A stretch of DNA of 64,000 nt from Kangiella geojedonensis (GCF_000981765.1 NZ_CP010975.1:1426001-1490000), one strand, 5' to 3'. Shown: positions 1 through 11,143, numbered from the stretch's first letter. Notes: generated by a model not told the origin, from the sequence alone. Program-made: numbers and translations.

Positions 1-1
1 T

Positions 2-1582
2 GCACCATCATCACACATTGGAAAATACGGCGGTGACGTAGATAACTGGATGTGGCCACGCCATACGGGTGACTTTGCGTTTTATCGCGCTTACGTGGGT
101 AAAGATGGGAAACCAGCAGACTTCTCTAAAGACAATGTCCCTTATGAGCCGGAGCATTTCTTAAAAGTTAACGCTAGCGGTGTAGAGAAAGGAGATTTTG
201 TGATGGTTACTGGCTATCCAGGTCGCACAAACCGCTACCGTACCAGCGCTGAAGTAGAGAACCAGTTTGAATGGAGCTACCCTACTTTCCGCACTATTCT
301 TCATAAATACATTGATATTATTAAAGAGAATGCCCCGGAAGGTAGTGACGCTCGTGTTAAGTATGCCAGCACACTAGCGGGCTTAAACAACGCTGAGAAA
401 AACTGGGGCAGCATGATCGAAAGCTATGGTAAGGGTGACTTGCTAGCGCGCAAACAGAAACTCGAAGCAGATTTAGAGGCATGGCTGCTCGACAATCCAG
501 CAATGAAAGAAAAGCATGGTGATGCACTGTCTCAACTTGACGCTCTGATCAAGGAAGACATTAAAGACCAAGCCGTAGAGCTCAAAAAATGGGGCATGAA
601 CAGAGATACCCTTTCAGGTACAGCTGCTCGCTTGTATCGTCTAGCCATTGAAAGCCAGAAGCCAGATGCAGAGCGTGAGCCGGGTTATCAAGAACGTGAC
701 TTGATTCGTATCAAAGAAGGTTTAAAGCGCATGAACCGTCGTTGGGACGCTGACGTTGAAAAAGCTCTATATAAGCACTTCGTTGCTGTATACGCTGAAT
801 TGCCTGAAGAAGACCGCGTTCAAAGCTATGATAAGTTCATGGGCATTGATGAAGAGTTCAACGCGGAAAAGTTCAATGGCAAAGTTGACAAGATGTTCGC
901 TGAAACAGGTCTTACGGATGAAGAAACTCGCTTAAGCTGGGTCGGAAAATCTGTAGATGAGTTCAAAGCCTCGGATGATCCTTTTATTCAGTTGGCGGTA
1001 GCAACTTTTGAAGAGAAGCATCAAAAAGAGCTTGAAGAGAAAGAGCAATCAGGCAAATTTAAAAAGCTCCGTCCACAGTACATGGCAGCTATTATTGATT
1101 ACTATGAGTCACAAGATAAAGCGGTGTATGCTGATGCAAACAGCACACTACGTGTGACTTACGGTAATGTTAAGGGCTACTCACCTAAAGACGGCATCTT
1201 CGCAACGCCTTTTACTACTCTTGAAGGCTTAGCCGCAAAACATACTGGTGAAGAGCCATTCAACTCTCCTGCAAAACAGCTAGAGCTTATCAAGGACAAG
1301 CAGTATGGAAAATATCAAGATGAGACGCTTAACAGTGTCCAAGTCAATTTCCTAAGTACTGTCGACACCACAGGCGGTAATTCAGGCTCTCCAACAATGA
1401 ATGGTGATGCTGAATTTGTAGGGCTATTGTTCGACGGCGTTTATGAGTCAATCATTGGCGACTGGGACTATAACCCTAACCTAAACCGCTCGATTCACGT
1501 TAGCAGTGCTTACATGCTATGGGTTATGGAGCATATTGATGGTGCTCAAAACCTTATTAAAGAGATGAAGATCGTCAGATAA
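2..1582 (+). CDS. S46 family dipeptidyl-peptidase, DPP7-like (5' end outside window)
   Basis: This is the C-terminal 526 residues of an S46 serine exopeptidase; the reading frame is open to the window edge, so the start lies upstream. S46 enzymes remove dipeptides from peptide N-termini in the periplasm or at the outer membrane. The in-frame segment DVDNWMWPRHTGDF near the edge is the family block carrying the catalytic Asp, and TGGNSGSP near the C-terminus carries the nucleophile Ser. Eighteen residues after that Ser the sequence reads LLFDGVYES: Gly stands where DPP11 has the Arg that selects acidic P1 residues, so DPP7-type hydrophobic P1 preference is inferred. The catalytic His is outside the window. 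A strong terminator follows. Family assignment is secure. Confidence 0.93.
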   Translation, partial: APSSHIGKYGGDVDNWMWPRHTGDFAFYRAYVGKDGKPADFSKDNVPYEPEHFLKVNASGVEKGDFVMVTGYPGRTNRYRTSAEVENQFEWSYPTFRTILHKYIDIIKENAPEGSDARVKYASTLAGLNNAEKNWGSMIESYGKGDLLARKQKLEADLEAWLLDNPAMKEKHGDALSQLDALIKEDIKDQAVELKKWGMNRDTLSGTAARLYRLAIESQKPDAEREPGYQERDLIRIKEGLKRMNRRWDADVEKALYKHFVAVYAELPEEDRVQSYDKFMGIDEEFNAEKFNGKVDKMFAETGLTDEETRLSWVGKSVDEFKASDDPFIQLAVATFEEKHQKELEEKEQSGKFKKLRPQYMAAIIDYYESQDKAVYADANSTLRVTYGNVKGYSPKDGIFATPFTTLEGLAAKHTGEEPFNSPAKQLELIKDKQYGKYQDETLNSVQVNFLSTVDTTGGNSGSPTMNGDAEFVGLLFDGVYESIIGDWDYNPNLNRSIHVSSAYMLWVMEHIDGAQNLIKEMKIVR

Positions 1583-1640
1583 TCTATTGATTTAACACAT
1601 TCTATCTTTTCAATATTGATTCGAGAATGTAAATAAGATT

Positions 1641-1667
1641 AAGAGCAGCCCTAGGGCTGCTCTTTTT
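1641..1667 (+). terminator. Rho-independent terminator of the S46 peptidase gene
   Basis: Stem AGAGCAGCC / GGCTGCTCT with loop CTAG, followed by TTTTT, 59 bases after the stop codon. Confidence 0.9.
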
Positions 1668-1756
1668 GTATACATTTTAAACAATATAACAAACCTCCGA
1701 CCAGTTGTTCTCTATAATAGCCTCGATTCGCCGTTATCCACAGAGAGGTTCTGCCA

Positions 1757-2215
1757 TTGGAGAAGCAACGTTTATCAGCACATCCTTACAACCCTAAGCA
1801 AAAGAAACTGCTGACTATAACTATAGAAGACATTAGCGATAACTTAATCCGTATAAGCTATCCCTATAATGTTGTTCTGAATACTGAGCTTTTAAAACAT
1901 CAAGATAGCATTTTGCTAGAGCAGTACCATCGCTTTCATAGCCGACTTCCACAACTCTTGATCCAACTGGATGGAATTGCAGAATTTGAACTAGACTGTA
2001 AAGATTACCTTCAATCGAACAAACACCAACGCTTATATAGCGCCGTAGCCTTTGTATTAGGAAAAGGCAATATGTCGGTATTAGAGCGACATTATTTAGA
2101 ACAACTATTGATCTACCGAACTCAAAAGTCACCGCAACTCGCACAATCACACTACCCAGTCGGTGTTTTTGCCACAGAGGTAGAAGCCAAGCACTGGTTA
2201 AACTCAAAGCCTTGA
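1757..2215 (+). CDS. Hypothetical protein (152 aa)
   Basis: A 152-residue protein with no family I can name firmly. A TTG start is chosen because AGAGAGG lies 8 bases upstream and no in-frame ATG occurs until far inside the gene. There is no signal peptide or membrane segment, so it is probably cytoplasmic. The C-terminal end (PVGVFATEVEAKHWL) resembles the last strand and helix of SpoIIAA/STAS-like proteins found near signalling genes; this is only a resemblance. It precedes the GGDEF-EAL gene by 76 bases in the same direction and may be co-transcribed with it. An opposite-strand open frame covers the same bases, but its residue composition is not protein-like. Confidence 0.6.
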   Translation: MEKQRLSAHPYNPKQKKLLTITIEDISDNLIRISYPYNVVLNTELLKHQDSILLEQYHRFHSRLPQLLIQLDGIAEFELDCKDYLQSNKHQRLYSAVAFVLGKGNMSVLERHYLEQLLIYRTQKSPQLAQSHYPVGVFATEVEAKHWLNSKP

Positions 2216-2291
2216 ACCCCATCCCCTCACTAATAACTTATTGCCAAGGATAGGAAAAAATAATAAGGTTAATAGCAGTGAGGGGTAAAAA

Positions 2292-4961
2292 TTGCAGAAA
2301 TTATTCTTTAAAACCCTTGCGTTAATAACGTTACTTTCTATAAGTAGCCTACTGACGCTCGACGCATTGGCTAGCGATTTGAATAAGGAGCCGAAACGCT
2401 CTTTAAGGGTTGCTATGTTTAACGCTCCGCCCATCATGGTTGTCGAGCAAGACGGAACTAACGCAGGCTTCATGGTTGAACTCTTAGAAACCATGGCGGA
2501 AAAAGAAGGCTGGAACATAGAGTGGGTCAACCTCAATTGGCCAGAAGTCATACCAAAGACACTCAACCACGAACTCGATCTTATTCCCTTTATTGCTTAC
2601 TCAGAAGACCGTGCACAATATTTAGACTACAACGAGGAAGGTATTCTCACTGGATGGGGCCAAGTTTATGTTCACAAAGACGCCTTAGTCCCACAAAATA
2701 TCATTGCTTTATCCGGCAAGAAAATTGCAGTCATAAAAAACGAAGTCTATGGTATCAAGTTAAAAAACTTGTGCGATTTGTTTATTATAGAGTGTGATTT
2801 TGTAGAGTTCCAAACTTACAAGCAAGCTCTAGGGGCCATAGAATCAAAAGAAGTAGCGGCAGCTGTGACTAGCAATCTAGTGAGCTACAGCCACGATAAT
2901 CCTTATATAAAACAAACACCAATTGTTTTTGAGCCACGAAAAGTCCTTTTTGCCACTGCTAAAAATACCAATGCGGATCTTCTAGCCACTATAGATCGTT
3001 ATACGAAACTATGGCGCTTTGATGGAAGCTCCCCTTATTATCAACTTAAAGACAAATACTTAAAGGGAATTATAGCAGAAGAATCAGCGTTTCCTGCCTG
3101 GCTTGTATATACTTTGTTGATAGTGATAGGACTATTGTTTGTTGCCGCCTTGGTGGCTCTCCTTCTAAAAAAACAGGTAAAAAAGCAAACCCAAGATCTC
3201 GAAGATCAAAGCGATAAGATTCGGCAAATTATCAACTTAGTTCCACACATGATCTTTGCGACTAACACGAATGGGAAATTGATACTCGCGAACCGCTATG
3301 CTGCAGATTTCTTCGGTATCCCAATGTCTGAAATAGAGGGCTGCTCCCAAAAAGACTTAATTGATCACCATCCTAATTCAAAAAATATTTTTGAAGATGA
3401 AAGCTTACTTTTACGTAGAGACGCTCACGCTATACAAAAAGAGATTGAAATATATAATGTTGATGGCAGTAAAGTAACACTAAACATTTCAAAAGTACCT
3501 TTCATCACACGCTTTAGCAGAACGCCATCAGTAGTGACTGTAGGAGTAGATATTACCGACTCGAAGGAGTACGAGCGTCAGATTCAACACATGGCTCAGC
3601 ATGATTCATTAACCGAGCTCCCCAACCGTTTACTGCTTAATGATCGCATTCATCAATCTCTTGCCTTAACTAAACGTTATGGACACAGCGGCGCGGTTCT
3701 GTTCATTGATCTAGACTACTTTAAAACCATCAATGATTCACTGGGGCATATGGCTGGAGACACTTTGCTTCAAAAAGTCGCAGAGCGATTGCAAACTATT
3801 GTAAGAGAAGGCGACACAGTGTCTCGATTAGGCGGTGATGAGTTTATTGTGCAACTCAACCAGTTATCTGGAGACCCTAAGAAAGCAGAGCGAGTCGCTT
3901 GTAAAATTGCCGAAAAAATAAATTTCACTTTAGCGCAAGAATACAACGTTAGTGGCAACAAATTATTTTCCACAGCAAGTATCGGCATCGTGATTTACCC
4001 TAGAGACGCAGAGAATGAAGAAGCTATTATTCAACGTGCAGATACCGCCATGTATTATGCCAAGTCTATGGGCCGTAATCGTTATGCAGTATTCAAAAAA
4101 GCCATGGAAAAGGCGGTCGTTAGAAAGCATGTACTTGAAAAAGAGCTACGCAAAGCTCTAGCTGAATCACGCTTTATTATTAGATATCAGCCCCAAATTA
4201 CACAAGACGGAAACAAGTTTATTGGCGCCGAAGCTTTGCTCCGCTGGAGTCACCCGACTGAAGGAATTATATCTCCTGCTGAGTTTATACCTATTGCGGA
4301 AGAGAATCATTTAATTATCCCAATTGGCGAGTGGGTCTTAAAGCAGGTTTGCTACCAAATTAAACACTGGCTAGAACAACATGGGTACTCTCCTTTTATC
4401 ACCGTCAATTTATCCGTTGTTCAGATTCGCAATTCGGACCTGGTCAGCTACATCAAAAAACTTCTTGATCAAACTAAAATTCCTCCACAGCTACTTGAGC
4501 TAGAAGTGACAGAAACGGTCTTATTACATGAAGCAAGAGTGTCCATCGATATTCTCAATGAACTGAAAAAGCTGGGTGTAAAACTATCCATCGATGATTT
4601 TGGTACGGGTTACTCGTCATTAACCTACTTAAAAAAACTACCTCTCGACAAACTTAAAATTGATCGCTCTTTTGTAAAAGACGTACCAGGCGATCCTGAT
4701 AGTGAAACCATTATCCGAACAGTAATTGGCATGAGTCTTGATATGGGCTTAGAAGTTATTGCAGAAGGTGTAGAAACCAAAGAGCAGTTAGATTACTTAA
4801 TTAAAGAACACTGCAGTCTCTTCCAAGGCTTTTACTTTGACCCACCAATTTCTCTAGAGCAGTTAGAGGAAAAGTATTTTGCTAACCTCCACAAGTCAGT
4901 AACCAGTAACCCTAAAGTGGTTCATCTTGAAAACTATTCAAAGCGCACCAACAAAAAGTAA
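2292..4961 (+). CDS. Periplasmic-sensing GGDEF-EAL cyclic-di-GMP protein
   Basis: An 889-residue inner-membrane signalling protein. In order: a signal peptide (about 1-27), a periplasmic SBP_bac_3 ligand-binding domain (about 35-255), one membrane helix (about 268-290), a PAS domain (about 305-425), GGDEF (about 435-600) and EAL (about 615-870). The diguanylate cyclase site RLGGDEF is intact, and an inhibitory I-site RxxD (REGD) sits five residues before GGDEF. The phosphodiesterase side also looks intact: EALLRW, the DDFGTGYSSL motif, KIDRSF and EGVET. Both activities are therefore possible. The periplasmic domain probably senses an amino acid or similar small solute. The start is TTG with GAGGGG upstream. 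A terminator follows. Confidence 0.92.
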   Translation: MQKLFFKTLALITLLSISSLLTLDALASDLNKEPKRSLRVAMFNAPPIMVVEQDGTNAGFMVELLETMAEKEGWNIEWVNLNWPEVIPKTLNHELDLIPFIAYSEDRAQYLDYNEEGILTGWGQVYVHKDALVPQNIIALSGKKIAVIKNEVYGIKLKNLCDLFIIECDFVEFQTYKQALGAIESKEVAAAVTSNLVSYSHDNPYIKQTPIVFEPRKVLFATAKNTNADLLATIDRYTKLWRFDGSSPYYQLKDKYLKGIIAEESAFPAWLVYTLLIVIGLLFVAALVALLLKKQVKKQTQDLEDQSDKIRQIINLVPHMIFATNTNGKLILANRYAADFFGIPMSEIEGCSQKDLIDHHPNSKNIFEDESLLLRRDAHAIQKEIEIYNVDGSKVTLNISKVPFITRFSRTPSVVTVGVDITDSKEYERQIQHMAQHDSLTELPNRLLLNDRIHQSLALTKRYGHSGAVLFIDLDYFKTINDSLGHMAGDTLLQKVAERLQTIVREGDTVSRLGGDEFIVQLNQLSGDPKKAERVACKIAEKINFTLAQEYNVSGNKLFSTASIGIVIYPRDAENEEAIIQRADTAMYYAKSMGRNRYAVFKKAMEKAVVRKHVLEKELRKALAESRFIIRYQPQITQDGNKFIGAEALLRWSHPTEGIISPAEFIPIAEENHLIIPIGEWVLKQVCYQIKHWLEQHGYSPFITVNLSVVQIRNSDLVSYIKKLLDQTKIPPQLLELEVTETVLLHEARVSIDILNELKKLGVKLSIDDFGTGYSSLTYLKKLPLDKLKIDRSFVKDVPGDPDSETIIRTVIGMSLDMGLEVIAEGVETKEQLDYLIKEHCSLFQGFYFDPPISLEQLEEKYFANLHKSVTSNPKVVHLENYSKRTNKK

Positions 4962-4985
4962 CTTCACTGTCTAGATAAAAAAAGA

Positions 4986-5018
4986 AAAAGCCCGCTAATT
5001 AAGCGGGCTTTTTTTTGT
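4986..5018. terminator. Bidirectional terminator between the GGDEF-EAL gene and acnB
   Basis: AAGCCCGC / GCGGGCTT stem with an A-run on the left and eight or more Ts on the right. It lies between convergent genes and can stop both. Confidence 0.9.
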
Positions 5019-5047
5019 TTGCATTTGAAACTTACAAACAGTAGTGA

Positions 5048-7660
5048 CTAAGCACCGACAGTAACTTGGTTACTTACCGGAATAGTTACTTTGTTTGCTT
5101 GCTTCTTATACTCATCCATCTGATGGAAATTCATATAAACATAGATGTCATCAGCCATAGAGTCAATCTTATTAGCATACTCCATGTACTCTTCTACCGT
5201 CGGTAGTTTGCCCATCACCGCTGCAACAGACGCCAACTCAGCAGAAGCTAAGTAAACGTTAGCGCCCTGCCCTAAACGATTCGGGAAGTTACGCGTTGAA
5301 GTTGAAACCACTGTAGACTTCGGAGCAACACGTGCTTGGTTACCCATACACAATGAACACCCTGGCATCTCTAAGCGCGCGCCTGAACGACCGAAAGTGT
5401 TGTAGTGCCCTTCTTCCATCAACTGATGCTCATCCATCTTAGTTGGTGGCGCGATCCACAAGCGGGTTTGCAAAGTACCGGCTTCAATATCTTCTAGCAA
5501 TTTAGCTGCAGCACGGAAGTGACCAATGTTAGTCATGCAAGAACCGATGAAGACTTCATCAATCTTGTCACCAGCAACTTCGCTTAATAAGCGAGCATCA
5601 TCTGGATCGTTTGGCGCACAAAGAACAGGTTCTTTTAAGTTGTCCATGTCGATTTCGATAACTTCGGTATACTCAGCATCAGCATCAGCCGATAACAAGC
5701 TCGGGTTATCCAACCACTCTTGCATCTTCTCGATACGACGAGAAAGCGTACGCTCGTCACCATAACCGTTAGAGATCATCCACTTCAATAAGACAATATT
5801 TGACTCAAGGTATTCAGCAACTGACTCTTCGCTTAGCTTAATCGTACAACCTGCTGCAGAACGCTCTGCAGATGCGTCTGAAAGCTCAAACGCTTGCTCA
5901 GCGGTTAAGTCTTCTAGGCCTTCGATTTCAAGAATGCGACCCGAGAAAATGTTCTTCTTACCGGCTTTTTCTACGGTTAAGTGGCCATCTTTTATCGCTT
6001 GATAAGGAATCGCATGCACTAAATCACGCAAAGTAATACCCGGTTGACGCTTACCTTTAAAGCGAACCAATACTGACTCAGGCATATCCAAAGGCATAAC
6101 ACCCGTCGCAGCAGCGAATGCCACAAGACCCGAGCCTGCTGGGAAAGAAATCCCCAATGGGAAACGTGTATGTGAATCACCACCAGTACCGACAGTATCA
6201 GGAAGCAACATACGGTTTAACCAGCTGTGGATAATACCATCACCCGGACGTAATGAAACACCACCACGATTCATGATGAAATCAGGAAGCGTATGCTGAG
6301 TACCGACGTCAACTGGCTTTGGGTATGCTGCTGTGTGGCAGAATGACTGCATAACCAAGTCAGCAGAGAAACCTAAACATGCTAAATCTTTTAGCTCGTC
6401 ACGTGTCATAGGGCCAGTAGTATCTTGCGAGCCGACCGTTGTCATCTTAGGTACGCAGTACTGACCTGGGCGAACACCGTCTAGGCCACAAGCACGACCA
6501 ACCATTTTTTGCGCTAACGTATAGCCTTTGCCTGAATCGCTTACCTCTTCTGCATTACGGAATAAATCAGTCGCTTCTAAACCTAAATATTCACGAGCGC
6601 GCTCTGTTAAACCACGTCCAATGATTAGTGGGATACGACCGCCCGCTTGAACTTCGTCAAAAATCACTTTGCTACCGTATTCAAACTCAGCAATCACTTC
6701 ACCATTCTTAGTGACTTTTCCTTCATACGGATAGAAATCGATAACATCGCCCATTTCCATTTTAGACACATCAAGCTCTACCGGCATAGCGCCAGCATCT
6801 TTCATGGTGTTATAGAAAATTGGAGCAATGTTACTGCCGAAACAGAAACCACCTGCTCGCTTGTTTGGAACGTGAGGAATATCGTTACCCATCAACCACA
6901 ACACAGAGTTTGTCGCAGATTTACGAGAAGAACCAGTACCCACAACATCACCAACGTAAACGATTGGGTTGCCTTTCTCTTCTAACTTTTCAATAGTGCT
7001 AATAGGACCAATTTCACCCTCTTTGTCAGGATTAATACCCTCACGAGAGTTTTTCAACATCGCTAATGAGTGCAATGGAATATCAGGACGAGACCATGCA
7101 TCTTGTGCTGGTGATAAGTCATCAGTGTTAGTCTCACCAGGGACCTTAAAGACGGTTAATGTGATTTTTTCATCGAGTTTTGGCTTTTTCGTGAACCATT
7201 CACCTTCAGCCCAAGACTTGATGACGTCTTTTGCCACTTCGTTGCCAGCATCTGCTTTTTCAGCCACATCGTGGAAAGCATCAAACATTAACAAAGTATC
7301 TTTAAGTTTTTCACCAGCCAGTAAGTTCAATTCTTTATCATCAAGCAACTCTACTAGTGTTGCGATGTTGTAACCACCAAGCATTGTGCCTAGAAGTTTC
7401 ACAGCGTGTTCTTTGTCTACTAAAGGAGATTGTGCCTCACCCTTTGCAATCGCCGCTAAAAAGCCAGCTTTAACATAAGCGGCTTCATCAACACCTGGAG
7501 GCACACGATCAGTTAATAGTTCTACTAAAAACTCTTCTTCACCTGCTGGTGGATTTTTCAAAAGTTCAACAAGCTCATTGACTTGCTCGGCGCTCAAAGG
7601 CAAAGGTGGAATACCTTGCTCAGCACGTTCTGCTACATGTTTTCTGTATGCTTCTAACAC
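5048..7660 (-). CDS. acnB: Bifunctional aconitate hydratase 2 / 2-methylisocitrate dehydratase
   Basis: AcnB interconverts citrate and isocitrate in the TCA cycle and can act on 2-methylisocitrate. It is cytoplasmic. At 870 residues it matches the family length (E. coli AcnB 865). The order is the AcnB order: N-terminal HEAT-like domain, swivel domain (about 160-370), then the three catalytic domains. The [4Fe-4S] ligands are visible as C708 in GSCMTN and C768/C771 in PGCSLCMGNQ. The start is GTG with GAGG about 10 bases upstream, giving MLEAYRKHVAERAEQG, which matches the known AcnB N-terminus. It is a single gene with divergent CigR-like gene upstream. Confidence 0.98.
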   Translation of the reverse strand: MLEAYRKHVAERAEQGIPPLPLSAEQVNELVELLKNPPAGEEEFLVELLTDRVPPGVDEAAYVKAGFLAAIAKGEAQSPLVDKEHAVKLLGTMLGGYNIATLVELLDDKELNLLAGEKLKDTLLMFDAFHDVAEKADAGNEVAKDVIKSWAEGEWFTKKPKLDEKITLTVFKVPGETNTDDLSPAQDAWSRPDIPLHSLAMLKNSREGINPDKEGEIGPISTIEKLEEKGNPIVYVGDVVGTGSSRKSATNSVLWLMGNDIPHVPNKRAGGFCFGSNIAPIFYNTMKDAGAMPVELDVSKMEMGDVIDFYPYEGKVTKNGEVIAEFEYGSKVIFDEVQAGGRIPLIIGRGLTERAREYLGLEATDLFRNAEEVSDSGKGYTLAQKMVGRACGLDGVRPGQYCVPKMTTVGSQDTTGPMTRDELKDLACLGFSADLVMQSFCHTAAYPKPVDVGTQHTLPDFIMNRGGVSLRPGDGIIHSWLNRMLLPDTVGTGGDSHTRFPLGISFPAGSGLVAFAAATGVMPLDMPESVLVRFKGKRQPGITLRDLVHAIPYQAIKDGHLTVEKAGKKNIFSGRILEIEGLEDLTAEQAFELSDASAERSAAGCTIKLSEESVAEYLESNIVLLKWMISNGYGDERTLSRRIEKMQEWLDNPSLLSADADAEYTEVIEIDMDNLKEPVLCAPNDPDDARLLSEVAGDKIDEVFIGSCMTNIGHFRAAAKLLEDIEAGTLQTRLWIAPPTKMDEHQLMEEGHYNTFGRSGARLEMPGCSLCMGNQARVAPKSTVVSTSTRNFPNRLGQGANVYLASAELASVAAVMGKLPTVEEYMEYANKIDSMADDIYVYMNFHQMDEYKKQANKVTIPVSNQVTVGA

Positions 7661-7763
7661 GCTATATTCCTCAATTTAAAGTAAATTCAGTCTCTTACGA
7701 AGAAATGCTAACAACCCACTTAACTACCTTTCGCTATCAGTTTAGGCAATTTGGCTACTTTTC

Positions 7764-7780
7764 GTACATGTTCGATGTAC
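7764..7780. promoter_or_regulatory. Inverted repeat in the acnB/CigR-like divergent region
   Basis: GTACAT-GTTCG-ATGTAC is a perfect 6-bp inverted repeat about 100 bases upstream of acnB and 140 bases upstream of the CigR-like gene. It could be an operator or a 5' leader hairpin. No known regulator motif is recognised. The rest of the 260-base gap shows no gene. Confidence 0.3.
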
Positions 7781-7920
7781 TTTGCGCTCATTCCTCCGAA
7801 AATCGGCGGCTGATTATAACACAGCCTATACAGAATGTGAGGCTTATCTTATTCAGTCGATATTCAGTACCTTTATAATAGAATGTGTTATAACGAGAAT
7901 GATCTATTAGGGGAAATATC

Positions 7921-8406
7921 ATGCAAAAACAATTAGTAACACTGATTAGTCTTGCTGTGGCAGTCAGCTTAAGCGGTCCATTGGCGGTCGCTAAAAGTGA
8001 CCCGCAGAAAGGTTATAAAGGCAAGCCTCAGCATGCTGAGCAAAAGCATTCCCAAGAGGACAAGAAGCCTGAGCGAGAGCGTCGTTTCTCAAACGATGAG
8101 CATGACTTGATACAAGATTATTATTACCGTCACCGTTATGACTCAGGGCGCACTACCTTGCCCAAGGGACTTCAGAAAAAGTACGAAAGGACTGGTGAGC
8201 TCCCTCCTGGCTGGCAAATGAAAGTTCAGCGCGGTGAAGTACTCCCCATTGATATTTATCGGCACGGCCGCGATATTCCGCTTGAGTTACGCGAGCGGTT
8301 ACCGGTTGGGCCTTTAGGTAGTAAAATCATTGAGCTAGAAGGCAAAATTATACGTGTCATGGAAGGTACACGCATGATCTTGGATGTGTTTGATATCGGG
8401 CGTTAA
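7921..8406 (+). CDS. CigR-like exported protein
   Basis: A 161-residue protein with a clear Sec signal peptide (about 1-25, cleavage after ALAVA). A Lys/Glu/His-rich linker follows, then a C-terminal region with LPKGLQKKYERTGELPPGW repeats and a final beta-rich segment (IIRVMEGTRMILDVFDIGR). The LPPG-type repeats and the ending resemble the CigR/RcnB-like family of small periplasmic or membrane-associated proteins. In Salmonella CigR is an anti-virulence factor; that role should not be carried over. AGGGGAAAT precedes the ATG. Function here is unknown. Confidence 0.75.
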   Translation: MQKQLVTLISLAVAVSLSGPLAVAKSDPQKGYKGKPQHAEQKHSQEDKKPERERRFSNDEHDLIQDYYYRHRYDSGRTTLPKGLQKKYERTGELPPGWQMKVQRGEVLPIDIYRHGRDIPLELRERLPVGPLGSKIIELEGKIIRVMEGTRMILDVFDIGR

Positions 8407-8432
8407 CCTATCAAGCAACAATAGCTTATTAA

Positions 8433-8459
8433 GAAAGCCAGTTTCGACTGGCTTTTTTT
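8433..8459 (+). terminator. Rho-independent terminator after the CigR-like gene
   Basis: AAAGCCAGT / ACTGGCTTT stem with TTCG tetraloop followed by a T-run. Confidence 0.9.
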
Positions 8460-8565
8460 ATGCGTCGGATGAGTACTTTTGTTGTGACAAAAGATGCTAA
8501 AAGTAAGCAGTTAAGGTATGATCAGCCCCTTCAAACAATTGATTAAATTTAGCTTTTACGGATAA

Positions 8566-9939
<1,374 letters not shown>

Positions 9940-9960
9940 ACTGCAGTAAATCAGAAGATT

Positions 9961-11124
9961 ATGGCGAAAATTCAATCAAGTATGTTAGGCGATATTAGTC
10001 CGGAGGAGTTTCTTTCGGACTACTGGCAAAAGAAGCCACTACTCATTCGAGGTGGTTTCTCAGCCGACCCTGCGTTGATTACTCCAGAGGAGTTAGCCGG
10101 CTACAGTTTAGATGATGATATTGAATCACGTCTCATCCAACACAACTCTCAGCAACAACGCTGGCAGTTATCACATGGGCCACTTGAAGAAACTGTTTTT
10201 GAAGAATTAGGAGAGAAGAACTGGACTCTGCTGGTACAATCTCTAGACTACTTCCACCCTCCTCTTCAAGAACTCACCAAAGCCTGTAACTTTTTACCTC
10301 GATGGCGCTTAGACGACATTATGGTCTCCTTCGCTACAGCCCATGGTGGCGTCGGTCCACATTTGGATAAATACGATGTCTTTCTAGTCCAAGGCCAAGG
10401 TCAAAGACGTTGGCGCGTTGGCTTTAAAGATCAAAAAGTCAGCACTCTCAATCCGCATCCACAAATCGCTCAGGTTGCACCATTTGAGGCAACTATGGAT
10501 GTTATTGTCAGTCCTGGTGATGTGCTTTATATCCCGCCTAACACGCCACACTGGGGCGTTTCTGTGGATAACAGCATTACCTATTCCATTGGCTTTAGAG
10601 CACCGAATATTGGCTCTATTCTTGATTCAGCCCTCAGCTCTGCATCTCTGGAGTTTGATAGCCTGTGGCAAGACAGTGGTAAGCTTAAGAAATACCATGC
10701 CTTTGGGGCGTTACATTCAGAAATGCCTGACTGGGCGCTTGGCGAGCTTCAACACTTACTCAACCGAAGAGAATTGCTTATTGCCGCAGGCAAAACAGTA
10801 ACCGAGCTTAAATACCCTGAGGCTCTCGAACCAGTAAACTTGCCTAAGTCACAGGAATTATCAGAGATTGCTCTAACTGAGGGCGTTGAGTTAAATTTAT
10901 TAGCTCGAATTGCTTACTTTGAACATGAGCAAGCCTTATTAACATTCATCAATGGCGTTTACTTCCAGTTCCCGAAAGGTCTCGAGCAAGCCATTCAAAC
11001 CTTGAATCAAAAACACAGACTGACACCCGAAGATTTGTCTGAACTTCCGCGTTTACCGTTAGGTGAATTTCTAACACACGGAATCGCGCTCGGTGCGCTG
11101 ACGTTAAGTAATTCCGATAGCTAA
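9961..11124 (+). CDS. roxA: JmjC-type ribosomal protein uL16 3-hydroxylase (RoxA/YcfD)
   Basis: A 387-residue Fe(II)/2-oxoglutarate oxygenase of the YcfD group, which hydroxylates an arginine of ribosomal protein L16. The cupin iron triad is visible as H134 and D136 (GPHLDKYD) and H197 (PPNTPHWG). The N-terminus (SPEEFLSDYWQKKPLLIRGG) is typical of the family. The C-terminal winged-helix part extends to the end. No strong ribosome site precedes the ATG at 9961; an alternative ATG lies 21 bases further in. It sits between purB and the MATE gene with short gaps (21 and 19 bases), suggesting one operon. Confidence 0.92.
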   Translation: MAKIQSSMLGDISPEEFLSDYWQKKPLLIRGGFSADPALITPEELAGYSLDDDIESRLIQHNSQQQRWQLSHGPLEETVFEELGEKNWTLLVQSLDYFHPPLQELTKACNFLPRWRLDDIMVSFATAHGGVGPHLDKYDVFLVQGQGQRRWRVGFKDQKVSTLNPHPQIAQVAPFEATMDVIVSPGDVLYIPPNTPHWGVSVDNSITYSIGFRAPNIGSILDSALSSASLEFDSLWQDSGKLKKYHAFGALHSEMPDWALGELQHLLNRRELLIAAGKTVTELKYPEALEPVNLPKSQELSEIALTEGVELNLLARIAYFEHEQALLTFINGVYFQFPKGLEQAIQTLNQKHRLTPEDLSELPRLPLGEFLTHGIALGALTLSNSDS

Positions 11125-11143
11125 CAGTACCAAGACTAAAGCC

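Noticed and set aside
1833-2222. Opposite-strand frame over the 152-residue hypothetical gene
   Set aside because: It lacks a ribosome site; the plus-strand frame has AGAGAGG and a good start.
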